NCBI GenBank assembly: GCA_943788815.1
Contig: CALSRS010000001.1
Coordinates: 806,001 to 870,000 of the forward strand
DNA length: 64,000 nucleotides
Direction of reading: 5' to 3'
From: an uncultured Gammaproteobacteria bacterium
GTDB taxonomy: Bacteria > Pseudomonadota > Gammaproteobacteria > Eutrophobiales > Eutrophobiaceae
A model generated the notes under the pieces. That model saw nothing but the letters and a program-made list of their open reading frames with translations, was not told the DNA's origin and searched no databases. The translations under genes and the position numbers were made by a program. Position 1 is the stretch's first letter, and every line of letters starts with the position of its first letter. Shown in pieces: positions 27,882 through 39,581 of this stretch.

Positions 27882-28697
27882 ATGGCAACATATGCGATAG
27901 GTGATATTCAAGGCTGCCACCTGGAATTTCAAAGATTACTCGATAAAATTAAATTTGAGTCTGGTCACGATAGATTGTGGTTAACAGGTGATATTGTAAA
28001 TCGCGGACCAGATTCACTTGGGGCATTAAGACTGGCAAAAAAGTTTTCAGCATTGTCGGTGCTGGGCAATCATGAATGTCACTTGCTGGCTGTTGCAAAC
28101 GGCGTAATTAAAGCAGGTAAAAAAGATACCTTTTCACCCATTATCAATGCAGACGATAGTCAGGAACTCCTGGACTGGATTCGGCAATTCCCGCTGATTC
28201 ATCATGATGCAAAACTTGGATATACCATGGTCCATGCCGGACTACATCCCGCCTGGAGCCTGAACCTGGCTCTTGAATTGGCTAACGAGGTGGAAAGTAT
28301 ATTTCGATCAGACAAATACATAGAGTTACTCGATCATATGTATGGCGACAATCCAGACCAATGGCAAAATGATTTATCCGATTGGAAAAGGATACGCTGC
28401 ATCATCAATTACTGCACAAGGACCCGATATTGCAAAAAATCAGGTCGGATTGATTTCAAAGACAAGGGACCACCAGGCACCCAGCGAGATGGTACATACC
28501 CTTGGTATAGTTTAGAAAACCGCAAAAGCTTAAGCACAAATATATTATTCGGTCACTGGGCGTCTTTACACGATGGTGACCCTCGGGCGTTTCAACACTA
28601 TAATGTATATCCATTGGATACAGGCTGTGTCTGGGGTCGTAAATTAACGGCTATCCGCCTGGAGGACAGACAGATTTTCCAGGTTAGTGCTTTGTAA
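27882..28697 (+). CDS. apaH: Symmetrical diadenosine tetraphosphatase
   Basis: A 271-residue metallophosphoesterase that splits Ap4A (and removes Np4A caps) into two ADP. Metal-binding motifs are GDIQGC (residues 7-12), GDIVNRGPDS near 38 and GNHECH near 65, with a later GHWAS and the Asp-Thr-Gly-Cys-Val-Trp-Gly signature of the family near 245. Length equals the E. coli enzyme (280). It follows apaG. Confidence 0.96.
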   Translation: MATYAIGDIQGCHLEFQRLLDKIKFESGHDRLWLTGDIVNRGPDSLGALRLAKKFSALSVLGNHECHLLAVANGVIKAGKKDTFSPIINADDSQELLDWIRQFPLIHHDAKLGYTMVHAGLHPAWSLNLALELANEVESIFRSDKYIELLDHMYGDNPDQWQNDLSDWKRIRCIINYCTRTRYCKKSGRIDFKDKGPPGTQRDGTYPWYSLENRKSLSTNILFGHWASLHDGDPRAFQHYNVYPLDTGCVWGRKLTAIRLEDRQIFQVSAL

Positions 28698-28729
28698 ACA
28701 AAAATAACAGTGCGACGAGGATAAAATCA

Positions 28730-29362
28730 ATGGAATTCACTAAAATAACTATCAAGTCATGGGAAACAATAATATTGCTTCTCATTGTTTCGTTAACTGT
28801 TACCTCATGCGGGTCCTCTGGTGAGCTTCCTCGTCTATCAACGGATGCGGTTATTCTCTCTTTTGGTGATAGTTTAACCAGAGGGAAAGGTGCTGAAGAT
28901 CATCAAAGTTATCCCGCATTACTTCAAAACTTAACGAATCGAAAAGTTATTAACGCCGGAAGATCAGGTGAAATATCAGAAGAAGGACTTAAGCGCCTAC
29001 CATCATTACTTGATCAACACGCACCGGACCTACTGATACTCTGTCATGGTGGCAATGATATTTTACAGAAAAAAGATTTAATAAAGATGGGTGAAAATAT
29101 CAGAAAAATGATCAGTCTTGCCGAGGAGCGAAATATACCGGTTGTATTACTGGGGGTCCCGCGCCCAGGACTGTTTTTATCATCAGCAGAGATATTCAGT
29201 GAGATAGCCGAATCGACAGGCGTGATATTTATAGAAGACCTGATCGCTGATGTGTTATCAGATAAAGCTCTAAAGTATGATATTGCGCATCCTAACCAAC
29301 ACGGCTATGAAAAAATTGCAAAATCAATATTCACTGTATTACAGGATCGTGGTGCGATATAA
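28730..29362 (+). CDS. SGNH/GDSL hydrolase, lipoprotein (TesA-like)
   Basis: A 210-residue hydrolase with a lipobox at the end of its hydrophobic N-terminus (VTSC, Cys about 27), so it is probably membrane-anchored in the periplasm. Block I FGDSLT holds the nucleophile Ser, block III GGND and block V DIAHPN supply the rest of the active site. It resembles arylesterase/thioesterase TesA, but that enzyme is normally a soluble periplasmic protein; the lipid anchor is unusual. It precedes marC by 3 bases. Confidence 0.85.
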   Translation: MEFTKITIKSWETIILLLIVSLTVTSCGSSGELPRLSTDAVILSFGDSLTRGKGAEDHQSYPALLQNLTNRKVINAGRSGEISEEGLKRLPSLLDQHAPDLLILCHGGNDILQKKDLIKMGENIRKMISLAEERNIPVVLLGVPRPGLFLSSAEIFSEIAESTGVIFIEDLIADVLSDKALKYDIAHPNQHGYEKIAKSIFTVLQDRGAI

Positions 29363-29365
29363 ATC

Positions 29366-29992
29366 ATGCTGGAAACATTCATAGTTTCATTTACCACCTT
29401 CTTTGCTACGATTGCGCCGTTCGATGTTGCAGCAATGTTTGCTGCCTTAACATCTCAAGCAAATGTAAAATCCAGATATAAGATTGCCTTAAAAGCTGTG
29501 TTAATAAGCGGGGGAATACTTTTATCATTTGCACTTTTTGGTAATTTTGTTTTACACGCCCTGGGAATTTCCCTGGCTGCTTTAAAAATTGCCGGAGGGA
29601 TCTTGTTGTTACTCATCGGCATAGACATGGTCTTTGCAAGACCCTCAGGAGGGACATCCGCTACCAAGGAGGAAGTTGATGAAGCCATCGTCAGTCATGA
29701 TATTTCAGTATTCCCACTGGCAACACCGCTAATCGCAGGACCTGGATCTATGGGTGCAGCCATTTTATTAATGGCAAATGCGAATGATCATTACTTGGAT
29801 GAAATTATTATCATATCTGCACTAATTATTGTATTACTCATTACGCTCGCACTTCTATTGCTTGCTACACGCCTACAGCAATATATCAAGGTCACAGGCA
29901 TGAATGTAATTAGTCGGGTTATGGGTGTTTTACTTTCCGCCCTGGCAGTACAATTCATGATAGACGGAATATTACAAAGCGGCCTGATATAA
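29366..29992 (+). CDS. MarC-family inner-membrane protein
   Basis: A 208-residue integral membrane protein with six predicted helices and the MarC-family motifs TIAPFDVAAMF near residue 14, KIAGGILLLLIG near 71 and PLATPLIAGPGSM near 115. The function of the family is unknown. Its stop is 1 base from that of folA on the opposite strand. Confidence 0.87.
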   Translation: MLETFIVSFTTFFATIAPFDVAAMFAALTSQANVKSRYKIALKAVLISGGILLSFALFGNFVLHALGISLAALKIAGGILLLLIGIDMVFARPSGGTSATKEEVDEAIVSHDISVFPLATPLIAGPGSMGAAILLMANANDHYLDEIIIISALIIVLLITLALLLLATRLQQYIKVTGMNVISRVMGVLLSALAVQFMIDGILQSGLI

Positions 29993-29993
29993 T

Positions 29994-30506
29994 CTACCAG
30001 TAAAGAGAATGCCTTTTTTCCAGGATTAACATACTGAAAGGATATTCATTTTTATCATCGGCGGGAATATCTTCCCTGATGATTTCATCCCACTCAACAC
30101 GATCGATGACCGGCAAGAAAATATTTCCATCTACATCTGCATGCACCTCTGTTAAATAAATCCTGTTAACAAAATCCAGTGCAATCTGGTATATCTCACT
30201 CCCACCTATGACCACCACTTCTTCTTCGTTTTCACACATTTCAATAGCGTCTTCAAAACGATAGCAGACATCACATCCATCGGCATGAAAATCTTTGTTA
30301 CGGGTAATAATAATATTTTGTCTTCCATCAAGCGGCTTGCCTATAGACTCATGGGTTTTTCTTCCCATAATAATTGGCTTTCCCATAGTGACATTTTTGA
30401 AATTTTTCAAATCTGTCGAAAGATGCCAGGGTAATTCGCCATCCCTGCCGATAACACCTTTTTGATCCACCGCAACGATAAGGGAAATCTTGGTCTTTCT
30501 CTTCAT
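29994..30506 (-). CDS. folA: Dihydrofolate reductase
   Basis: A 170-residue enzyme that regenerates tetrahydrofolate with NADPH. Motifs are GVIGRDGELPWHL (substrate/loop region with Trp), IIMGRKTHESIG, and VVVIGGSEIY with the nucleotide-binding glycines. The start ATG overlaps the thyA stop by one base (TAATG), so both are probably made from one transcript, which suits the dihydrofolate produced by ThyA. Confidence 0.96.
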   Translation of the reverse strand: MKRKTKISLIVAVDQKGVIGRDGELPWHLSTDLKNFKNVTMGKPIIMGRKTHESIGKPLDGRQNIIITRNKDFHADGCDVCYRFEDAIEMCENEEEVVVIGGSEIYQIALDFVNRIYLTEVHADVDGNIFLPVIDRVEWDEIIREDIPADDKNEYPFSMLILEKRHSLYW

Positions 30507-31300
30507 TAAATCGCTACCGGTGCAGAAATATGGGGATGGGCCTGGTAATTCACCAGTTCAAAATCTTCAAATTTAAAATCAAATATTGATTTTACGTTCT
30601 CATTTATATTCATTGCAGGTAAAGGATAGGAATCTCTGGATAGTTGTTCATCAACCTGATCAAGATGATTGAGATATAAATGAGCATCACCAAAGGTATG
30701 AATAAAATCCCCATATTGCAAGCCCGTTACCTGGGCGATCATCATAGTTAGCAAGGCATAGGATGCTATGTTAAATGGCACTCCCAGGAATATGTCTGCA
30801 CTGCGTTGATAAAGTTGACAGGATAATTTTCCATCTACCACATAAAATTGAAAAAACGCATGACAAGGTGCAAGGGCCATTTTATTTAATTCCCCCACAT
30901 TCCAGGCACTGACAATTAATCTTCGTGAATCTGGATTCTCCTGTATCTGTTGTATGACATTAGTAATCTGATCGATATCATATCCGTCACTACCATGCCA
31001 TGACCGCCACTGCTCACCATAAACTGGCCCCAGATTTCCCGCTTCATCTGCCCACTCATCCCAAATCCTCACGCCATGTTCACTGAGATACTTAATATTT
31101 GTATCGCCACGTAAAAACCATAACAACTCATAAATAATAGACTTTAAATGGACTTTTTTGGTGGTGACTAGCGGGAACCCAGAGCTGAGATCAAAGCGCA
31201 TCTGGTAACCAAAAACACTTAATGTACCCGTGCCTGTCCTGTCAGTTTTTTCAGTTCCATGCTCTTTGACATGACGCATGAGATCCAAATATTGTTTCAT
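30506..31300 (-). CDS. thyA: Thymidylate synthase
   Basis: A 264-residue enzyme, equal in length to E. coli ThyA, that methylates dUMP to dTMP using methylene-tetrahydrofolate. The catalytic cysteine is in [12 protein letters not shown] (near 146), with the phosphate-binding motif [13 protein letters not shown] and IASYALLT downstream. It is second in the minus-strand set lgt-thyA-folA, 35 bases after lgt. Confidence 0.97.
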   Translation of the reverse strand: MKQYLDLMRHVKEHGTEKTDRTGTGTLSVFGYQMRFDLSSGFPLVTTKKVHLKSIIYELLWFLRGDTNIKYLSEHGVRIWDEWADEAGNLGPVYGEQWRSWHGSDGYDIDQITNVIQQIQENPDSRRLIVSAWNVGELNKMALAPCHAFFQFYVVDGKLSCQLYQRSADIFLGVPFNIASYALLTMMIAQVTGLQYGDFIHTFGDAHLYLNHLDQVDEQLSRDSYPLPAMNINENVKSIFDFKFEDFELVNYQAHPHISAPVAI

Positions 31301-31335
31301 AAGGAATAACTATCTTTTTTAACTTAGGTCTTACA

Positions 31336-32124
31336 TTAATTACTATTTTTTGACTTGTAAGCCAGGACGATCAGTATAACACCTAGGACAAACATCGGAA
31401 CTGATAGCACCTGCCCCATGGTCAACCATTCTCCTGCCAGATACCCGATGTGCGCATCGGGTTCTCTGACAAACTCAACCAGGCATCTGAAAAAACCGTA
31501 TAGCAGGAAAAATAATCCTGAGACGGCCATCCTCGGTCGATATGATGACGAGAACCACCATAAAATAATAAAGAGCACCAGACCTTCAAGGATCGCTTCA
31601 TACAGTTGCGATGGATGACGGGTAATATTGCCAGCGCCAGGAAAAACCATGGCCCATGGCAGATCAGATGGTCCTCCCCATAGCTCACCATTGATAAAAT
31701 TACCTATTCTTCCTAAGCCAAGACCAACCGGCACAATGGGGATAAGAAAGTCACCCACTTCAAAAAACCTTCTGTTGGTCTTTCTGGCAAAATAAGCAAC
31801 TGCCAGCGCGACACCGATTAAACCACCATGGAATGACATACCACCCTGCCAGATCTTAAGTATGGCCACCGGGTTTGAAATATAATAGGGCAAATTATAA
31901 AAAATAGCCGATCCTAGCCTACCACCAATAATGATGCCGACAGCTCCGTAAAAGATTAGGTCAGCGACCTCATCTGGATTCCACCGATTATCCGGCGCCC
32001 TTGATCGAACATTTAATAACCACCATGCAATTGCTAGCCCTGAAAGATAGGTCAATCCATACCAACGAACCTGGACTATGCCAAGGTCAAGAGCAACGGG
32101 ATCAATATTTGGATAAGAAATCAT
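31336..32124 (-). CDS. lgt: Prolipoprotein diacylglyceryl transferase
   Basis: A 262-residue inner-membrane enzyme that adds diacylglycerol to lipobox cysteines, the first step in lipoprotein maturation. It has seven hydrophobic segments and the signature GLGRIGNFINGELWG near 138, plus HGGLIGV near 99. It is upstream of thyA, an order seen in many gammaproteobacteria (lgt-thyA). Confidence 0.97.
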   Translation of the reverse strand: MISYPNIDPVALDLGIVQVRWYGLTYLSGLAIAWWLLNVRSRAPDNRWNPDEVADLIFYGAVGIIIGGRLGSAIFYNLPYYISNPVAILKIWQGGMSFHGGLIGVALAVAYFARKTNRRFFEVGDFLIPIVPVGLGLGRIGNFINGELWGGPSDLPWAMVFPGAGNITRHPSQLYEAILEGLVLFIILWWFSSSYRPRMAVSGLFFLLYGFFRCLVEFVREPDAHIGYLAGEWLTMGQVLSVPMFVLGVILIVLAYKSKNSN

Positions 32125-32310
32125 TGAAACCTAGTTTAACATGCTTAATTACGTGTATAGTCGTTTTAATCTATTAAAAGCTGCAAAATATATAGACATT
32201 GTATAAAAATAATTTCACAAAAACAGGTAGTGACTCTGTTTTTAACATCGTCCAAAATATATTCGCTGTTTTATCTTATCTATATCCTCTGTCGTAAAAA
32301 ATAAAATCTT

Positions 32311-34359
<2,049 letters not shown>

Positions 34360-34557
34360 GATAATCCCATACCGAAAGTGTTTGGATAAAGGCTAAATCT
34401 ATACGGCTGGATCTGTTATCTTCTCAAAACGACTTTCGACTGAGGTTGGCAGTAATCATAAATTAAATCAATTACCGTAATATCAAATATAAATTGGTAT
34501 TGGGGTATTGTTTTATATAAATTCACATACATAAGACTAACAGGGTAAAAATATCTC

Positions 34558-36360
34558 ATGAGCGATCATAAAAAATTACAGGATTGGGTCTCCCGTATGA
34601 CAGAATTGTGTCAACCTGATGAGGTTGTCTGGTGTGATGGCAGTGAAGCTGAATATAACAGCATGTGGGATCTGTTAATAAAATCAGGCACTGCAAAAAA
34701 ACTCAATGAATCTTTACGACCTAATAGTTACCTCGTTAAGTCCGATCCCAATGATGTTGCCCGGGTAGAAGACAAGACCTTTATCTGCTCAGCAAACGAA
34801 GAAGATGCCGGTCCGACTAACAACTGGCAAGAGCCAGAGAAAATGCGTGAGACCTTAATTGGCCTGTTTGAGGGCTGTATGCGCGGCAGGACCATGTATG
34901 TCATTCCATTCAGCATGGGACCTATCGGTTCTCCCATTGCTCAAGTAGGGGTTGAGATTACAGATTCCCCTTATGTAGTAACGAACATGCATAAGATGGC
35001 CCGTGTGGGAACGGCAGTACTCGATCACCTGGGAGAAGATGGCGAGTTCGTTCCCTGTATACATTCTGTAGGGTCACCTTTAACCGACGGACAAGCAGAC
35101 GTGGCGTGGCCGTGTAATTCCAAGAACATCTATATCGTGCATTACCCGGAAACCAGAGAAATCTGGTCATTCGGTTCAGGCTATGGTGGTAATGCCCTGT
35201 TAGGTAAAAAGTGTCTGGCCTTAAGGATTGCATCCGCCATGGCGCGAGACGAAGGCTGGTTGGCTGAGCATATGCTCATTGTAAAAATCACCAACCCAGA
35301 AGGTGATATTAAATACATTGCCGGCGCATTCCCCAGCGCCTGCGGTAAGACTAACCTTGCCATGCTGACCCCAACCATACCAGGATGGAAAGTTGAAACC
35401 GTTGGTGATGATATCTGCTGGATGAAATTCGGTGCTGATGGTCAGCTATATGCAATCAACCCGGAAGCCGGATTTTTTGGTGTTGCACCAGGAACCAGTG
35501 ACGATTCCAACCCCAACGCAATGAAAACATTACATGGAAACTGTATCTTCACCAACGTAGGCGAAACAGATGATGGTGATGTCTGGTGGGAAGGCATGAC
35601 CGATGAACCGCCTGCTCACCTGATTGACTGGAAAGGAAATGACTGGACGCCGGAATCAGGAACACCCGCCGCCCATCCCAACGCAAGGTTTACTGTTTCT
35701 GCCAACCAATGCCCAGTGATTGCAGATGAATGGGAAGACTTAAAGGGTGTACCTATCAGCGCCATCCTGTTTGGTGGCCGAAGGGCAACCACAGTGCCTC
35801 TGGTAAACGAAGCCAATAACTGGAATCAGGGGACCTTCTTTGGGTCTATTGTCTCTTCAGAAAAGACCGCTGCTGCAGCCGGCAAGATTGGCGAATTACG
35901 CCGTGACCCCATGGCCATGTTGCCATTCTGCGGGTACAACATGGCATCCTACTGGCAACACTGGATTAATATTGGCAAGAAGGACGATGCAAAACTACCA
36001 GGTATTTATTATGTAAACTGGTTCCGTAAGGATGACGATGGCAAGTTTATGTGGCCAGGCTTCGGTGAGAACAGCCGGGTTCTGAAATGGATCTTTGAAC
36101 GCTGTGACGGCGCTGCCCAAGCCATCGAAACACCCATCGGTAACCTCCCAACCATCGACGCCATGGATTTCTCCGGCCTTGGATTGGACGAAACCGCCAT
36201 TGCTGAACTACTCCGCGTGGAAATCGACGGCTGGTTGCAAGAGATCCCAATGATTAAGGAATACTATGCAAAATTCGGCGATCGAGTCCCTGCAGAATTT
36301 CACGAGCAACTAGAAGAAATGCAGGACAGACTGGAAAAAGCCAAGCAAGAAGCAGCATAA
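34558..36360 (+). CDS. pckG: Phosphoenolpyruvate carboxykinase (GTP)
   Basis: A 600-residue GTP-dependent enzyme that interconverts oxaloacetate and phosphoenolpyruvate for gluconeogenesis. The kinase-1a P-loop [15 protein letters not shown] near residue 260 includes the reactive Cys of the GTP class. [12 protein letters not shown] near 401 and the mobile lid regions are present. Many gammaproteobacteria use the ATP form (PckA); this GTP type is less common there. A strong terminator follows at 36418. Confidence 0.96.
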   Translation: MSDHKKLQDWVSRMTELCQPDEVVWCDGSEAEYNSMWDLLIKSGTAKKLNESLRPNSYLVKSDPNDVARVEDKTFICSANEEDAGPTNNWQEPEKMRETLIGLFEGCMRGRTMYVIPFSMGPIGSPIAQVGVEITDSPYVVTNMHKMARVGTAVLDHLGEDGEFVPCIHSVGSPLTDGQADVAWPCNSKNIYIVHYPETREIWSFGSGYGGNALLGKKCLALRIASAMARDEGWLAEHMLIVKITNPEGDIKYIAGAFPSACGKTNLAMLTPTIPGWKVETVGDDICWMKFGADGQLYAINPEAGFFGVAPGTSDDSNPNAMKTLHGNCIFTNVGETDDGDVWWEGMTDEPPAHLIDWKGNDWTPESGTPAAHPNARFTVSANQCPVIADEWEDLKGVPISAILFGGRRATTVPLVNEANNWNQGTFFGSIVSSEKTAAAAGKIGELRRDPMAMLPFCGYNMASYWQHWINIGKKDDAKLPGIYYVNWFRKDDDGKFMWPGFGENSRVLKWIFERCDGAAQAIETPIGNLPTIDAMDFSGLGLDETAIAELLRVEIDGWLQEIPMIKEYYAKFGDRVPAEFHEQLEEMQDRLEKAKQEAA

Positions 36361-36384
36361 CTCGGAAATATTTTTATACTCGTC

Positions 36385-36404
36385 ATTCTGGCGAAATCCA
36401 GAAT
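36385..36404. repeat. Palindromic repeat unit
   Basis: ATTCTGG / CCAGAAT inverted repeat, preceded by CGTC and followed by CCAAAA. It is the same design as the units at 38504 and 46145: a short stem flanked by GTCAT and ATCCA. Confidence 0.75.
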
Positions 36405-36417
36405 CCAAAAATAAGAA

Positions 36418-36440
36418 ACCGCCGGAAGGCGGTTTTTTTT
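36418..36440 (+). terminator. Terminator of pckG
   Basis: ACCGCC / GGCGGT stem, loop GGAA, followed by eight T residues (36433-36440), 58 bases past the pckG stop. Confidence 0.92.
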
Positions 36441-36595
36441 ATGAAAAAAATAAATCTGTCCCCATTATAAAATTAGTGTCATTGAAAAAATATGATAGAC
36501 GTCTGTTTCGTGCTATCACTTCAATCGGTCGATGCAGACCTAAATTAATAAAAATCTACGCATATTCAGAATAAATTTGAGGACAAACCGACTTC

Positions 36596-38227
36596 TCAAC
36601 TTTTAGCTTTTTTATATATGCCAATCAGCCCTTCCGTCGATGCATCAAATTCTGCATCTGTCCCATCTTCTACTAACTTAGTATAGACCTGCTGGCTAAT
36701 CTTTTTTCCCAGTTCCACGCCAAACTGGTCGAAGGCATTGATGTTCCAGATCACGCTTTGCACAAAGACCCGGTGTTCATAGAGTGCGATGAGACTACCG
36801 AGTACTTCCGGGGTGAGTCTTTCAAAGACAATGGTATTACTGGGATGGTTGCCGGGTATCTGTCTATGCATGGCCTGTACCTGGGCGTTCTGTTCTGTCA
36901 TGCCTGCATCCATGAGTTCGGTTTTGATATCTTCATGGGATTTACCATTCATCAGAGCATTGGACTGGGCCAGACAGTTGGCCAGTAAATGGGCATGGTG
37001 TTCATCATCGCCGGGATTCAATTCAGCAATAAAGTCCACGGGAATAAAACCGGTCCCCTGGTGGAGTAACTGATGAAATGAATGCTGGCCGTTGGTCTCC
37101 ACCGTACCCCAGGTCACGGGAGCGGTGGGATAAGAAATCGGCTTGTTATTCATATCAACAGACTTACCGTTACTCTCCATGGTCAGTTGTTGCAGGAATT
37201 CCGGGAAGTAACACAGACGATGACAGTACGGCAGTACTGCCTGGCTTTGACCACCCCAATAATTCACATACCAGATATCCAAAAGAGCCAATAATACCGG
37301 CAGGTTCTGATCCAAGGATGCACTTTGAAAATGCTGATCCATAGCCTCGGCGCCTTTTCTTAAGCGGTTAAAATTGTCCATGCCGACTGACATGGCAATA
37401 GAAATACCAATGGCCGACCACAGTGAATAACGCCCACCCACCCAATCCCACATAGGTAAGACGTTGGTATCGGGTATACCAAACTCCCCTGCCTTTCCTG
37501 ATTTCGAACTGACAGCGAGGAAATGTTTACCGGTTGCATTTTTTGCTTCCGGGAGTTTTGCTTCTAGCCATGCCTTTGCGGTTTTTGCATTTTGAAGGGT
37601 CTCAAGAGTAGTGAAAGACTTAGAGCATATGATGAATAAGGTAACTTCCGGTGCAACCAAGTCCAGCACGGAATGAAGATCAGTACTGTCAATATTGGAA
37701 ACAAAGTGACATTTAACTGCACCCTTACTAAAGCCTTTTAAGGCATCGGTGACCATCATGGGTCCAAGATGGGATCCACCAATACCAATATTGACCACGT
37801 CGGTGATTCGTAGGCCGGTACAACCCATCCATTGACCGCTATGTACTTGATCTACGATAGCCTTCATTTTTGAAAAGGCCGCATCGATATCTGCAGCGAA
37901 CGGTGCCCTACCACTAAAGTCACGTAAGGCTGTATGTAGGGCCGGTCGGTCTTCGGTGGTGTTGACCTTATCTCCACGGATCATCGCCGCAATTCTGTCT
38001 TTTAGGTTTAGGCTTTCGGCGGCTTTTACCAAAAGTGTAAGGGTTTCTTCAGTTACGAGGTTCTTGGAGTAATCGAGTATTAAATTAGCGCCGCTAACGT
38101 GCATCTTATCAAACCGAGTCGGATCTTCAGCAAACTTTTCGACAAGGCGAAAGTTTTGCTGCGACTGTCTGTGGTCCGCCAGTTCATCCCAAATCGGGGA
38201 GTCGGTTTGTTTAAAGGTATTATTCAT
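36596..38227 (-). CDS. pgi: Glucose-6-phosphate isomerase
   Basis: A 543-residue sugar isomerase of glycolysis/gluconeogenesis. Signatures: GIGGSHLGPMMVTDAL near 150, a central TLETLQNAKTAKAWL near 210, and the second PGI signature region GTVETNGQHSFHQLLHQG near 377. The catalytic glutamate/histidine environment is preserved (FHQLLHQG). Length is close to E. coli Pgi (549). It sits next to pckG, convergent at the 3' ends. Confidence 0.97.
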   Translation of the reverse strand: MNNTFKQTDSPIWDELADHRQSQQNFRLVEKFAEDPTRFDKMHVSGANLILDYSKNLVTEETLTLLVKAAESLNLKDRIAAMIRGDKVNTTEDRPALHTALRDFSGRAPFAADIDAAFSKMKAIVDQVHSGQWMGCTGLRITDVVNIGIGGSHLGPMMVTDALKGFSKGAVKCHFVSNIDSTDLHSVLDLVAPEVTLFIICSKSFTTLETLQNAKTAKAWLEAKLPEAKNATGKHFLAVSSKSGKAGEFGIPDTNVLPMWDWVGGRYSLWSAIGISIAMSVGMDNFNRLRKGAEAMDQHFQSASLDQNLPVLLALLDIWYVNYWGGQSQAVLPYCHRLCYFPEFLQQLTMESNGKSVDMNNKPISYPTAPVTWGTVETNGQHSFHQLLHQGTGFIPVDFIAELNPGDDEHHAHLLANCLAQSNALMNGKSHEDIKTELMDAGMTEQNAQVQAMHRQIPGNHPSNTIVFERLTPEVLGSLIALYEHRVFVQSVIWNINAFDQFGVELGKKISQQVYTKLVEDGTDAEFDASTEGLIGIYKKAKS

Positions 38228-38568
38228 GGTGTTAGTTTATCAGGAGTTTAATAGTCATGCCGGACTTGACCCGGCATCCAGTCGATATAATGACCGCCTA
38301 CGGCGTACTTTTCCCACTAGATTCCCGCCTTCGCGGGAATGATAGAGGTTTATTTAATATATTTTCCAGACTCCGGATGAAGTTTATGCCCATATTGACG
38401 TCAGCATGACAAATATGTTGTGTACAGAGAAAATTGACAATTGTAATCTTTGTAACGAATCCAGAAGATAAAGTGTCCACTTTACGGACAATTATTTTAT
38501 TGGATTCTGGCTTTCGCCAGAATGACGGACGTAATTCTTATCAATATTTAAGAGAAGTTATATTAGTT
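38228..38568. repeat. Intergenic region with three palindromic repeats
   Basis: No gene is supported here. Three hairpins of the dispersed family are visible: ATGCCGG/CCGGCAT (38259-38279), ATTCCCGC/GCGGGAAT (38323-38342) and ATTCTGGC/GCCAGAAT (38504-38523). Each has GTCAT or ATGA next to one arm and ATCC next to the other. They resemble REP-like mobile palindromes common in proteobacteria. Confidence 0.75.
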
Positions 38569-38604
38569 ATCTCTGTATTCTCTGTGCTCTCTATGCTCTC
38601 TGTG
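38569..38604 (-). repeat. Four 9-bp tandem repeats next to a stop codon
   Basis: On the minus strand the four units read CACAGAGAG, CATAGAGAG, CACAGAGAA and TACAGAGAT. They start 2 bases past the TAA (38609-38607) of the PfkB kinase gene, so they form the start of its 3' untranslated region. Confidence 0.8.
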
Positions 38605-38606
38605 GC

Positions 38607-39539
38607 TTAAAGATCGAAACCAAAACTGTCCTTAAACCTATTCTTCAAGTAAGTATCATCAAATGCATGATTCTGGGTGCCATGGTGCTCAATCTTTATG
38701 GACCCCATTAGTGCCGCTAACCTACCTGTACTCTCCCAGTCCAGGTCATTCATTAACCCATATAATAAACCTGCCCGAAACGCGTCTCCACAACCGGTTG
38801 GATCGACCAGTTTCTCTGCCTTTGCCACGGGGATGCTGTACTGTTTATTACTGCTATAAATGACCGCGCCTTCAGCGCCACGGGTAATGATCAGTGCTTT
38901 GGTCAACTCGGCAACTTCATGGGGGGAATAGCCGGTATGTTTCTGCATCATCTGCCATTCATAATCATTCACACAGACCCAGCTTGCCTGCTCAATAAAT
39001 TTTTTCAGTTCTTCCCCATTGAACATAGGCATGCCCTGCCCTGGGTCAAAAATAAAGGGTATCCCTGCCTCATGAAACTGGGCCGCATGTTGTAGCATGC
39101 CATCACGACCATCCGGGGCGATAATCCCTAGCGAAATGTTATTCGCATCGGCAATCTTATTTTCATGAGAATTAGACATGGCGCCTGGATGAAATGCAGT
39201 AATCTGATTATCATCAAGGTCTGTTGTGATAAATGCCTGGCCGGTAAAGACATCATCGATGACTTTTACGTAATCTCGAATCACACCTTTACTGTCCATC
39301 CAATTGGCATAGTTGTCAAAATCCTTTCCTACTGTCCCCATGGGTGCACCCTGCCCGTGTAACAGTTTCAGGTTATAAGCAATATTACCCGCACACCCAC
39401 CAAACTCTCGGCGCATTTCCGGAACCATAAAAGAAACATTTAAGATGTGTACTTTCTCGGGAAGAATATGGTTTTTAAAATGATCTGGGAAAACCATAAT
39501 ATGATCGTATGCAAACGATCCACATATTAATGCTGACAT
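38607..39539 (-). CDS. PfkB-family sugar/nucleoside kinase (adenosine-kinase-like)
   Basis: A 310-residue ribokinase-fold kinase. PfkB motif 1 is GGCAGNIAYNL near 47; the C-terminal motif DPTGCGDAFRAGL near 250 carries the catalytic Asp (GCGD). Overall layout is closest to bacterial adenosine kinase-like PfkB proteins found in several sulfur- and ammonia-oxidising gammaproteobacteria; the substrate cannot be fixed from sequence alone. Unusual 9-bp repeats begin at its stop codon. Confidence 0.85.
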   Translation of the reverse strand: MSALICGSFAYDHIMVFPDHFKNHILPEKVHILNVSFMVPEMRREFGGCAGNIAYNLKLLHGQGAPMGTVGKDFDNYANWMDSKGVIRDYVKVIDDVFTGQAFITTDLDDNQITAFHPGAMSNSHENKIADANNISLGIIAPDGRDGMLQHAAQFHEAGIPFIFDPGQGMPMFNGEELKKFIEQASWVCVNDYEWQMMQKHTGYSPHEVAELTKALIITRGAEGAVIYSSNKQYSIPVAKAEKLVDPTGCGDAFRAGLLYGLMNDLDWESTGRLAALMGSIKIEHHGTQNHAFDDTYLKNRFKDSFGFDL

Positions 39540-39581
39540 ATATAAATCCTTATTTTTTTAATTATCCGATAGTTGAGAATG

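Noticed and set aside
34558-36360. ATP-type PEP carboxykinase (PckA)
   Set aside because: Length about 600, the SACGKTN P-loop and [12 protein letters not shown] identify the GTP type.
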